Shown: positions 25,771 through 32,931 of the stretch, piece after piece
How positions within the stretch are numbered: position 1 is the first letter of the stretch
Layout of the letters: each line of letters starts with the position of its first letter
NCBI RefSeq assembly: GCF_002923755.1
Contig: NZ_PGFZ01000006.1
Span: forward strand, 22,832 to 66,037
Reading direction: 5' to 3'
Length of the DNA: 43,206 nucleotides
Origin: Methylovulum psychrotolerans
GTDB taxonomy: Bacteria > Pseudomonadota > Gammaproteobacteria > Methylococcales > Methylomonadaceae
Notes under the pieces: generated by a model
What the model saw: the letters and a program-made list of their open reading frames with translations, nothing else
What the model was told of the DNA's origin: nothing
The model's database searches: none
Translations under genes and position numbers: made by a program

Positions 25771-25873
25771 CCGACCACATCCGCCTAATGTCCATTAATA
25801 ACATGGACACAATGGCCGCTTTTATCCGATTATACCCTTCTGCGTAACCATCCCGCTAACACGGTAATTAAAC
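25771..25873 (+). repeat. Long direct repeat, copy 1
   Basis: Begins CCGACCACATCCGCCTAATG and ends GGTAATTAAAC. Differs from copy 2 by scattered substitutions and short indels, so it is an older duplication. Confidence 0.8.
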
Positions 25874-25879
25874 AGCCGA

Positions 25880-25955
25880 GTAGGGTACGCTGTGCGTACC
25901 TTCACTAACAATATAACAAAAATACCATAAAAAAGGTACGCACAGCGTACCCTAC
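25880..25955. repeat. Inverted repeat, 23-bp perfect arms (GTAGGGTACGC family)
   Basis: Arms 25880-25902 and 25933-25955 are exact reverse complements; each arm is itself palindromic (GGTACGC/GCGTACC). An identical 23-mer occurs singly at 32820-32842. Confidence 0.85.
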
Positions 25956-26003
25956 CGGACTATGTATGAAATGATTAGAAAGCTTTAACCTTCAGCCGCT
26001 TGT

Positions 26004-26144
26004 GTCGGGCAGGCGGTTTTACCCGACACAAGCCGCGTGGTTTGCCCATACCCTTTGCTTATGCTATCCCCCTTTAATCCTTAGGGATTGTCTACGTCAC
26101 TTCTGGCGGCATAGGTAAATGTCGGGCAAAACCGCCTGCCCGAC
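26004..26144. repeat. Inverted repeat, 25-bp arms with one mismatch (GTCGGGCAGGCGG family)
   Basis: Arms 26004-26028 and 26120-26144, with a further AGCCGC/GCGGCT match outside. A partial relative (CTGTCGGGC...GCCTGACC) is near 28403-28432. Confidence 0.75.
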
Positions 26145-26183
26145 CTACGCGGCTTTTTCCCTAAAATTTAACATAATCCCCTA

Positions 26184-26286
26184 CCCGACCTCATCCGCCT
26201 AATGGCCATTAACAATGTGGACACTGTGGCCGCTTTTATCCGATATACCCTTCTGCGTAACCACACGGTCAATACAGTAATTAAAC
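26184..26286 (+). repeat. Long direct repeat, copy 2
   Basis: Begins CCGACCTCATCCGCCTAATG and ends AGTAATTAAAC, matching copy 1 over about 103 bp (shared CCGCTTTTATCCGAT and CCCTTCTGCGTAACCA). It lies about 260 bp upstream of the sigma factor gene. Confidence 0.8.
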
Positions 26287-26549
26287 AATGTTATTTAACA
26301 CACCAGCTATGGCAAATCGCTTATTATATCGCTTGGATTTTATTGGCAAAAATGCCCACTAAGTGTTTTAATCGCCGTTAACCTCATGATATAAAAACAT
26401 TAATTTTTAATTTTTCAATCTGGTACAAAACCTGCATTTCCGTTAATTATGAGGGTTAATCTGCTCGGCCCCAGTCTATACAGCCGTCGGGCAATGGCCT
26501 ATTTGTCATAACAAGCATTTGTTATTTAACGCGAACAACGGAAGAGAAC

Positions 26550-27056
26550 ATGAACATTACTATAGAGAACCTGTACCTAAAACATAAAAACGAATTGGTT
26601 TACCATGTCTTCCAAATCCTCCATTGCCATGATCTGGCGGAAGAAATTGTCCAAGAAAGTTTTATCAAATTCTCTGTAGGCGTTAAAAAACAGTTGATTG
26701 AAAACCCCCGCAGCTATTTGTTCCGCATCGCGAAAAACTTGGCTTTTGATTATCTTAAACACCAAAAAGTCACCGACAATTATGCCCAAAGCCAAGATGT
26801 GACGGTTGTACCTGAAGCGGAATTGCCCTCTTTGGAACAGGAGGCGGTAGACCAACAAAAATTGGCGATTTTGCGGGGGGTGATTGATGAATTACCGCCC
26901 CGTTGCCGCCAAGTGTTTGCGCTGCATAATATCCACGGCATGAGCTATAGCGAAATCGCCAAAGATTTGGGCATTTCTGAAAGTGGGGTTGAAAAGCACA
27001 TTATGAAAGGTTTGCAGCATTGCCGTAAGCGGATGAAAAACTTGTTGCCGGCCTAA
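26550..27056 (+). CDS. ECF sigma factor, FecI type
   Basis: 168 residues. Region 2 covers about 10-75 (HDLAEEIVQESFIKF, NPRSYLFRIAKNLAFDYLK) and region 4 about 105-160 (LPPRCRQVFALHNIHGMSYSEIA, then SESGVEKHIMKGLQHC), both close to the iron-starvation FecI/PvdS-like group. It would direct transcription of siderophore synthesis and uptake genes. The expected partner is a FecR protein; the only candidate nearby is the short one at 27467. Good ribosome site. Own regulation, probably by Fur, could not be confirmed since no Fur box was recognised. Confidence 0.93.
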   Translation: MNITIENLYLKHKNELVYHVFQILHCHDLAEEIVQESFIKFSVGVKKQLIENPRSYLFRIAKNLAFDYLKHQKVTDNYAQSQDVTVVPEAELPSLEQEAVDQQKLAILRGVIDELPPRCRQVFALHNIHGMSYSEIAKDLGISESGVEKHIMKGLQHCRKRMKNLLPA

Positions 27057-27188
27057 GCAGTGGCTGAGGTTTTTGGCTGTTGGGCCGTCTTAGCTATGGC
27101 TAGGCTTTTCCGGGGTTAAATACCCGTAAAGCGGCTGAAATTTTCATAATCCCCAAAAAGAACACAGTAACAACATCGGAGAGAAAAA

Positions 27189-27410
27189 ATGGCGTTAGGT
27201 GACGAAGAAGATAATACGGTTTATCAGGTTGTGGTGAACCACGAAGAGCAATACTCTATTTGGCCGGATTATAAGGAAATCCCCGGCGGTTGGTCTGCCG
27301 TTAATAAAAGCGGCAACAAACAAGCCTGCTTGGATTACATAAAAACAGTGTGGACGGATATGCGCCCGTTAAGTTTGCGCAAACAGATGGAAGAGGCCGC
27401 GCAGTCTTAG
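27189..27410 (+). CDS. MbtH-like protein
   Basis: 73 residues with the family signature [19 protein letters not shown] and [13 protein letters not shown]. These small proteins bind NRPS adenylation domains and are often needed for their folding or activity. It is 132 bp after the sigma factor gene on the same strand, with GGAGAG upstream of the start, and is likely co-expressed with it. Partner A domains are presumably those of NRPS-1 and NRPS-2. Confidence 0.95.
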   Translation: MALGDEEDNTVYQVVVNHEEQYSIWPDYKEIPGGWSAVNKSGNKQACLDYIKTVWTDMRPLSLRKQMEEAAQS

Positions 27411-27445
27411 GGACTCATCGGGGCTGGGGGGCGCAAAGGACAGCA

Positions 27446-27465
27446 AGCCCGTTTCAAGGCGGGCT
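27446..27465. terminator. Hairpin between convergent genes (weak bidirectional terminator candidate)
   Basis: Six-base stem AGCCCG/CGGGCT around an 8-base loop, located between the end of the MbtH-like gene and the end of the convergent FecR-like gene. No T-run follows, so efficiency is uncertain. Confidence 0.45.
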
Positions 27466-27466
27466 G

Positions 27467-27820
27467 TCAGCTACTCATCCCTAGCCCATTGTAGACAACC
27501 GACAGCAAGGCCAAACAGGCCAACATAAATAAAGGATACCAAAAACGCTGCCCCGCCTTGTCATTAGGGCTGGACGGTGGCTGTGCCGCTGCTTTGAGCG
27601 CCTGCCGGAGCAGTGGGTCGGCCCACAACGCACAAATTTCATCAAATGCTTGTTGATGGGCAGGAGCCTCTTGCAGCCAATGGGCAAAGGCCGCTTTTTC
27701 TTCGGGGGTGACAGAATCAGCACGCAGTCTGGCAAACCAAGCGGCGGCTTGGCTGTCAATGTGTTCTGCAAGTTCAGGGGTGCTGGGTTGATGTTCATTT
27801 GCTTGCTTCATGCTTTGCAT
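27467..27820 (-). CDS. Short FecR-like protein: DUF4880 domain plus one TM, no sensor domain
   Basis: 117 residues (or 114 from the second ATG at 27811; neither start has a clear ribosome site). Residues 18-70 match the cytoplasmic N-terminal FecR domain that holds the sigma factor (AAAWFARLRADSVTPEEKAAF, HQQAFDEICALWADP). One membrane helix at about 95-112 follows, then the protein stops. Normal FecR proteins are near 300-350 residues, with a periplasmic signal-receiving domain absent here; the adjoining DNA is the convergent MbtH-like gene, so no remnant can follow. It may be a constitutive anti-sigma/sigma-stabilising stub or a truncated pseudogene. Confidence 0.7.
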   Translation of the reverse strand: MQSMKQANEHQPSTPELAEHIDSQAAAWFARLRADSVTPEEKAAFAHWLQEAPAHQQAFDEICALWADPLLRQALKAAAQPPSSPNDKAGQRFWYPLFMLACLALLSVVYNGLGMSS

Positions 27821-28451
27821 TGTAAATAATTTGCAATCAAACTACAACGTTGATGAATGGCAGGGGCAGTGCGTAAGATTGGCAGGGACGGCAAGATCGG
27901 TAGGCTCTGCACGCTGTTTTGCCGGACATTTTTCATTATTGACCGTTTCAAAACACTCGCTTTTAGTACTCGATCATCAAGTTTTTAATATTAGAATAAG
28001 CAACTTAGCCACTAAATATTGGGTAAGCATTTAAATTAATTAAAAACAACAAGTTAAAAGGTAACGCTGCTCCCTCCCCTGATGGGGAGGGCTGGGGTGG
28101 GGAGAATCTAAACAACACTTTTTTCATTAAACAGAATAAAAATACGTTGATCAAAATCTCTGAGCCATAAGAGTAAGTCATTGATTTTATTCTCCTCACC
28201 CCAGCCCTCCCCATCAGGGGAGGGAGTTGTCCACCTTGACAAGCCTTAGCTCTTCGCTAATTTTTCCCACTATTTAGAGGTGATTTTATGAAAAACTTGA
28301 TCATCGAGTAGTAAGCGTCCATTCATGATTTAACCTTTTTATCTCTGCCTTATCCTAGTCGAAGCCCCCGCGCCCTTCGGCTTCGCTCAGGGAACGGGGA
28401 CTTCTGTCGGGCGAACAGTGTGCCTGACCTACAGACGACTATATGGCCGGG
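27821..28451. other. 630-bp spacer with a nested inverted-repeat element
   Basis: No gene. 27967-28310 is a nested palindromic element (separate entry). The stretch 28365-28440 carries a REP core (CCCTTCGGCTTCGCTCAGGGAACGG) and a partial GTCGGGC repeat just downstream of exbD on the minus strand, where they may act as its terminator. Confidence 0.65.
27967..28310. mobile_element. Nested inverted-repeat (MITE-like) element
   Basis: Outer arms of 20 bp at 27967-27986 and 28291-28310 (one mismatch). Inside are inner arms of 38 bp at 28070-28107 and 28189-28226 (one mismatch), GC-rich CTCCCTCCCCTGATGGGG. Between them is AT-rich DNA without a coding frame. The interior resembles that of element B at 22322-22512. 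Confidence 0.7.
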
Positions 28452-28862
28452 TTATTGCTGCACGGTCACAAACGATAATTTGCTGATGCCGGAACGCTGG
28501 GCACTGGCCATGACTTTGGCGACGGCCTCAAAAACCGCCGCTTTATCGGCTTGGAGTTGCAGGCTGATTTCAGGGTCTTTAGCCTGTAAGGCTTTCAGTT
28601 CCGCCTCTAAGCCCACCAGCGGCACGGCTTTGTCATCCAGCATCGGCATACCTTCGGCATTGATGCTTAACACGGCGACATGTTGGTCGGGGGTGGGTTC
28701 GGTCTGTTCGGTTTTGGGTAATTTGACCCGCACCACTTGGGTCAGCAGCGGTGCGGTGACGATAAACACCACCAGCAACACCAGCATCACGTCCACCAGC
28801 GGCGTGACGTTGATCTCGCTCAGTTCGCCGTCGTCGTCATTATTGGACAGTTGCATGGACAT
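28452..28862 (-). CDS. exbD: ExbD biopolymer transport protein
   Basis: 136 residues from ATG at 28862 (upstream ATGs at 28925 give an unlikely extension; ATG 28856 is an alternative). Short cytoplasmic N-terminus, then EINVTPLVDVMLVLLVVFIV with the essential membrane Asp in the usual place, then a periplasmic domain (residues 45-136). With ExbB it forms the proton-driven motor for TonB. Its start overlaps the end of exbB by about 20 bp. Confidence 0.93.
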   Translation of the reverse strand: MSMQLSNNDDDGELSEINVTPLVDVMLVLLVVFIVTAPLLTQVVRVKLPKTEQTEPTPDQHVAVLSINAEGMPMLDDKAVPLVGLEAELKALQAKDPEISLQLQADKAAVFEAVAKVMASAQRSGISKLSFVTVQQ

Positions 28863-29526
28863 CGTCGTATTCCGTCGCTTGGAGTAAATGGTTCTGCATA
28901 GTGTCATGCAGGAAATCACTGGCAAAATGTTCCAATGTCGCCAAGGTGGCGCGGTTTTGGCGCAGAAAAAAGTTATAGGCCAATACTGCCGGAATGGCGA
29001 CCGCGATGCCGAGGCCGGTAGCGACTAAGGCTTCACCGATAGGCCCTGCGACCACGTCTAAGCTGGCCGAACCTTGCGCACCGATGTCTTTGAGGGCGTG
29101 CATAATGCCCCACACCGTGCCGAACAGCCCGACGAACGGCGAGGTGCTACCGAAACTTGCCAGCCAGCCTAAGCCCGATTCCATCCTGGCCTTTTCTTTT
29201 TGCAACTGTTGGCGCATCGCCCGTTCCAATAATTCATGCCACGCTTGGTATTGCCCGACCGATAAGTGCTGCTGTTCGGGCAAGCGTTTAAGAATAGCCA
29301 AGCCGACGTGGTAAATGCGCATCGCTTGGGCATTAAGGCCTTGCTGATCAATCGCCTGCGGCACTTTGCTGGCTTTAAACTGGCGGATAAAACGGTGGTT
29401 ACGCCACGCATTCCAACCTACTTCCAGCGCCTTAAGCAAAATGACGCTCCACGTCAATAACGAAAAACACCCTAATAAACACAGTGTGCCATTGACAATA
29501 CCTGCTTCTGACATATCCAAAATCAT
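28840..29526 (-). CDS. exbB: ExbB/MotA-TolQ family proton channel protein
   Basis: 228 residues with three membrane helices (about 12-33, 130-152, 165-190). Conserved FGSTSPFVGLFGTVWGIM and GPIGEALVATGLGIAVAIPAVLAYN are the family's core helices. Inner-membrane partner of ExbD and TonB. Start at 29526 has GGGGG very close upstream; ATG at 29514 is an alternative. Confidence 0.93.
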   Translation of the reverse strand: MILDMSEAGIVNGTLCLLGCFSLLTWSVILLKALEVGWNAWRNHRFIRQFKASKVPQAIDQQGLNAQAMRIYHVGLAILKRLPEQQHLSVGQYQAWHELLERAMRQQLQKEKARMESGLGWLASFGSTSPFVGLFGTVWGIMHALKDIGAQGSASLDVVAGPIGEALVATGLGIAVAIPAVLAYNFFLRQNRATLATLEHFASDFLHDTMQNHLLQATEYDDVHATVQ

Positions 29527-29609
29527 TTCCCCCTTTTGCGCAATAGTTATTTTTCATTATGAGGCACAGTGCCTCCCTGCCTAGAACACGCGCTGCGGCT
29601 CCGGTAGAC

Positions 29610-30401
29610 TTAATCCAACTTAAACTCAATCGGTACGTTCACCCAACTGGCGACGGCGGTGTCGCCGCGTTTGCCCGGCACAAACCGCCATTGTTTGACC
29701 GCCTCCAACGCCGCCTCGTCAAGCACATCATGGCCACTACTGTGCTGTACCGACAACTCGCCGCAATTGCCCTCAGCGGTTACAAACACCCGCAGCAAGA
29801 CTCTCCCTTCCCACTGCCGTTGCCGTGCCATGCGCGGATAAACCGGGGCGGGGTTATTTAAATAATTTGCGTTGGCGGAGGCGGAAGTCACGGTGTTATT
29901 CTGGCTCGCTGATGCCGGCTTGTCCTGATGGCTGCTTACCGGAGCGGCCTGACTGGCGGGCACTGGCGGTGCGGCAGGGGCAGGCACATCCGGTAAAGCT
30001 TCGGGCTTGGCTTGCGGTTCCGCTGCGGGCTTTTTGACTTCGCTGGCTATTTTCGGCTTCTGGACAGGCTTGGGCTTAGGTTTTGGCGCAGGTTTTTTGT
30101 CAAGCGGCTTGGGTTCGGCTTTAGCAGGCGGCGGTGGCGGTGGCGCGGCGGTTTTGGTAACCGCTGGCGGACTGGGCCCGGCCAAAGCAATATCAATAGT
30201 CGGTAACGGCACGGCTTTGCTGATGGCCTGGGGCGCGGGGCGTTCCAGATACCAAAACAGGCAAGCGCCGTGCAACAGTGCCGCTAACACGGCAACGGCG
30301 GCAATCGCCAGAGGACGTTGCCAGCCGTCTGCCAAGGTTATTGATGGTATTGGCAAGCGGCCTGAGTATTTAGGGCTGGGCCCGACAAAATAAACTGTCA
30401 T
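29610..30401 (-). CDS. tonB: TonB energy-transducing protein
   Basis: 263 residues. Cytoplasmic N-terminus of about 28 residues, membrane anchor about 30-52 (IAAVAVLAALLHGACLFWYL), long Pro/Lys-rich spacer (PPPPPPAKAEPKP, KPAPKPKPKPVQKPK) that spans the periplasm, and a C-terminal TonB domain (YPRMARQRQWEGRVLLRVFV, LDEAALEAVKQWRFVP). Starts within the stop of the upstream small gene (ATGA) and precedes exbB by 83 bp. Likely energises the receptor at 16489. Confidence 0.95.
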   Translation of the reverse strand: MTVYFVGPSPKYSGRLPIPSITLADGWQRPLAIAAVAVLAALLHGACLFWYLERPAPQAISKAVPLPTIDIALAGPSPPAVTKTAAPPPPPPAKAEPKPLDKKPAPKPKPKPVQKPKIASEVKKPAAEPQAKPEALPDVPAPAAPPVPASQAAPVSSHQDKPASASQNNTVTSASANANYLNNPAPVYPRMARQRQWEGRVLLRVFVTAEGNCGELSVQHSSGHDVLDEAALEAVKQWRFVPGKRGDTAVASWVNVPIEFKLD

Positions 30402-30625
30402 TTCTTTAAGTCAGATCGGGACGGCTCGGTATGAAATTGCAGCTTGCCGTTTAATTCGGCCAGTTGCTCGTGCAAGCCCGCGAGGCTTTGCCGCGTGTCC
30501 TCAAGCTGAGCTTGCAAATGCTCAAAATGCACTTGGAAATAGCGGGCGGCAGGAAATTTGGGTTCTGCCCCTGGGCCGTTGATGGCGCGGGGCTTTTTCT
30601 GCTGTTGTTGGCAGGCCATGTTCAT
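30398..30625 (-). CDS. Small coiled-coil protein heading the tonB-exbB-exbD operon
   Basis: 75 residues (Met3 at 30619 is an alternative start). N-terminal basic/Gln-rich stretch, then a predicted helix at about 32-65 with heptad-like leucines (HLQAQLEDTRQSLAGLHEQL). No signal peptide. Overlaps tonB by 4 bp (ATGA), so translation is coupled. GGGAG lies upstream of the start. I know no family for it; a structural partner of TonB is a guess. Confidence 0.65.
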   Translation of the reverse strand: MNMACQQQQKKPRAINGPGAEPKFPAARYFQVHFEHLQAQLEDTRQSLAGLHEQLAELNGKLQFHTEPSRSDLKK

Positions 30626-30953
30626 AACGTTATTTTCTCCCTCAGACCCTTAGATTAACGATTGACGATGTAACCGAACAAATCTTGTGAGTGCTAATGA
30701 CGATTTGCCTATCGTTGTTTAACTTAAGACGAACGGGGCGATAAATCCCCCACCCTAATTAAAAATAAAAATAGGCTAAATGTTAATACGGCTTACTAAT
30801 AGGCGGGAAATAAAATCTGTTGTGCCCGATGTTCAAGTTTTAAAAATTAAAATGAATAGTTCATAATATTTAATTAAAACAACATAGTGCAATGTAATAC
30901 GGCCACTCCCTGCCCTGAGGCAGGTATCTATACAAATTTATGTATTAAAAATA

Positions 30954-31014
30954 GGCTTTATATGGGTTTCAGGGTCTTTTTGCCGTGCCTCTTTAGTAAA
31001 ACCCATATAAAGCC
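30954..31014. repeat. 16-bp perfect inverted repeat with 29-base loop
   Basis: Arms GGCTTTATATGGGTTT at 30954-30969 and its complement at 30999-31014. Lies between the 3' end of the SBBP gene and the tonB operon leader; could be a terminator-like stem or a small insertion remnant. Confidence 0.65.
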
Positions 31015-31064
31015 ATAACAATTTTATTTATATATTGTTTGTAAAATGGCAGGATGAACGTTGG

Positions 31065-31099
31065 CACACACGGTTTAGGCCATAGCCTGACCGTGTGTG
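31065..31099. terminator. Stem-loop downstream of the SBBP gene
   Basis: Arms CACACACGGTTTAGGC and GCCTGACCGTGTGTG pair around a short loop with a small bulge, 55 bp beyond the SBBP stop. No T-run in the minus-strand sense, so it may be a factor-dependent terminator or 3' stabiliser. Confidence 0.5.
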
Positions 31100-31153
31100 T
31101 CCGCATTTTGCCCGTCGTTTGATTAGTGACGGTATCTTACTCCTGCGCAGGCT

Positions 31154-32416
31154 TCATCGAAATAGCCCGTATTTGCGAAGATAAACATCTAATTTACCCT
31201 TGGCTGTTCCGCCAAAATTGCCGTTAGTATTTCCGCCGACATAAACCGCGTCGTCGTCACCAACACGGACAGCATTGGCGATATCGAAGTCGCTACTGCC
31301 GAATTGCTGACCCCTCACCAGTTTGCCGGACGCATTGTATTTGCGGACGAAGGCATCATAGCCCCCCCGGTTTGTGCCGTTTAGTGAGCCCATACTTGAT
31401 CCCGCGACATAGATATTTCCGGCGGAATCAAGGGTTAGGGCATTGCCATAATCGCTGCTGTCGGTACCGAACTGGCTCGTCCACAGTGCGGTGCCGTCTG
31501 GGCCGTATTTACGCAAAAACACATCATCGGAGCCTTTGTTGTCGCCCGCGAGGTTGCCCCTGGTGATCCCCGTGAGGTACACATTGCCCGCGCTATCGGC
31601 TGCTAAGGCATGTACATAAGTGAGCTTGGTCGAGCTGGTCGGAAAGAAGGGAACGGTCCATGTGGCGGTACCTTGGGCATCCAGCCGGGTAAGGCTGGTA
31701 TTCCATTGTTGGAAAGCGACACTGTTGGCTGCAACATAGCTGTTGCCGTCGGCATCGGTGGCCAAGCTTGGGCGGGCTGCATAGGGCGACGAGGTGGAAC
31801 TCGCCTGACTTTCCCATAACAACTCCCCTGACAGATTATATTTTCTGATAAAAACTTGCCGATTTTGATACGGGTAGTAGGCTTTTTCGAAAAGGATGAT
31901 AATAGAATTATTATCTTGGGTGGTGGCGATGGCGTTGGCCGTTAAAAGCGTGCGGTCACTTGCGACTGGAATCGTGAAATTTTTTGTCCACAATGGGCTT
32001 CCCGTGGCATTGAAACTCTGGAGATAAATGTAGTCGCGCTGGTTGGGCCATGCGCCAGCAGTATAGGCGCCTACGATATACGAATTGCCGTTTTTGTCCG
32101 TCGCTATACCGTTGGCCGATGCGGAAGCTTTGCCTCGGCGCCAGAGGAGTGCTCCAAACGCGTCGTATTTGCGGACAAACCCGTCGATACCGTAGGTGCT
32201 GGCACTGGGGTCTAGCCTATTTCCTACCATAAAGGCATTGCCCAACGGGTCATGGGCAATACCCGTCAATTGCTCATCAAGGGGAGACCCGTAATGTTGG
32301 GTGTAGCCGATGGTTACTGGGGGAGTATCTGCTGCGCGGGCGGCATTAGCGGGGGTAAAGGCAAGGAACGCGGCGCATAAGAATCCGTAAAGCTTGTAGA
32401 GTTTATAATTGTTCAT
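31154..32416 (-). CDS. Secreted SBBP-repeat beta-propeller protein
   Basis: 420 residues with signal peptide about 1-29 (FLAFTPANAARAADT). The rest is made of about seven repeats of the SBBP type, each with a variant of DxxGNxYVxGxT, then DAFVRKYxxxGxLLW and QFGSSxxDxANA. Such repeats form a beta-propeller, usually extracytoplasmic. No anchor is visible, so periplasmic or secreted. It stands alone between the tonB operon and the efflux operon. Function unknown. Confidence 0.85.
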   Translation of the reverse strand: MNNYKLYKLYGFLCAAFLAFTPANAARAADTPPVTIGYTQHYGSPLDEQLTGIAHDPLGNAFMVGNRLDPSASTYGIDGFVRKYDAFGALLWRRGKASASANGIATDKNGNSYIVGAYTAGAWPNQRDYIYLQSFNATGSPLWTKNFTIPVASDRTLLTANAIATTQDNNSIIILFEKAYYPYQNRQVFIRKYNLSGELLWESQASSTSSPYAARPSLATDADGNSYVAANSVAFQQWNTSLTRLDAQGTATWTVPFFPTSSTKLTYVHALAADSAGNVYLTGITRGNLAGDNKGSDDVFLRKYGPDGTALWTSQFGTDSSDYGNALTLDSAGNIYVAGSSMGSLNGTNRGGYDAFVRKYNASGKLVRGQQFGSSDFDIANAVRVGDDDAVYVGGNTNGNFGGTAKGKLDVYLRKYGLFR

Positions 32417-32931
32417 AATCTGTACCTGGTTACGTCTTTATATTTAAATAAATATGAGTAGAAACAACATGTCAGGGCTTATCAATGTAGTACCCGACCA
32501 TCCCGTTTTTCATAAAACAGCCCAAAATTTTTAACTGAACGTTTGGCGGAAAACAGGTAGGCTAATCATGTTAAAAAGTGACCGGGTTTGCCCCTTTCAT
32601 AGAATATAGAAGTTACGCATTGACAGAAAGGATTTTTTGAAAACCATACTAATATGAAGTGATGAAAAAGTTTTTACTGTTTAAAATCAATGTATTATAA
32701 ATATAGTTTTATGGGGTTTTTTTAAATTATGACGGTTTTGTCTTTTTCGCAAAGAATCTTTAAGCGCATGATGTTTATATATACTGTGAACGGCCAAATC
32801 TTCGGCTTTTACATTCACCGTAGGGTACGCTGTGCGTACCTTTTGCACTTCTAAAATATTTTGCCGCCGATTTGGAGTAACCGTTCACCTATTCCCTTTC
32901 GAAAAATGGCTAAAGGCCATTGCACGCTGAT
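32417..32931. other. 515-bp AT-rich spacer with repeat mosaic near the tolC-like gene end
   Basis: No gene. 32417-32770 is AT-rich and should contain the promoter of the SBBP gene. 32783-32930 is a mosaic: a diverged end of element A (ATATACTGTGAACGGCCAA), the 23-mer GTAGGGTACGC repeat at 32820-32842, a GTAACCGTTCAC inverse match and the GGCCATTGCACGCT hairpin half also seen at 20880. Confidence 0.65.
32820..32842. repeat. Single copy of the GTAGGGTACGC 23-mer
   Basis: Identical to the left arm of the inverted repeat at 25880-25955. Confidence 0.85.

Larger units (their letters stand above)
25745..26549. other. 805-bp spacer upstream of the sigma factor gene: long direct repeat flanking inverted repeats
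   Basis: No gene. Two roughly 103-bp imperfect copies of one sequence (25771-25873 and 26184-26286) flank two inverted-repeat pairs. From 26290 to 26549 the DNA is AT-rich, likely the promoter region of the fecI-type gene, with a purine-rich ribosome site (GGAAGAGA). Confidence 0.7.
30626..31153. other. AT-rich 528-bp spacer: tonB-operon leader and SBBP-gene 3' region
   Basis: No gene. The side near 30626-30900 is AT-rich and should hold the promoter of the tonB operon; no Fur box could be fixed (an imperfect AATGAATAGTTCATAATATT at about 30850 was considered). Two inverted repeats follow: 30954-31014 and 31065-31099. Confidence 0.6.

Noticed and set aside
25771-26286. CRISPR array
   Set aside because: Only two long imperfect direct copies, no short regular repeats with spacers, and no cas genes.
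28420-28887. 155-codon open frame on the plus strand
   Set aside because: Antisense to exbD, which has clear family motifs.
30626-30900. Fur box upstream of the tonB operon
   Set aside because: Only weak, imperfect palindromes were found; not enough to call an operator.
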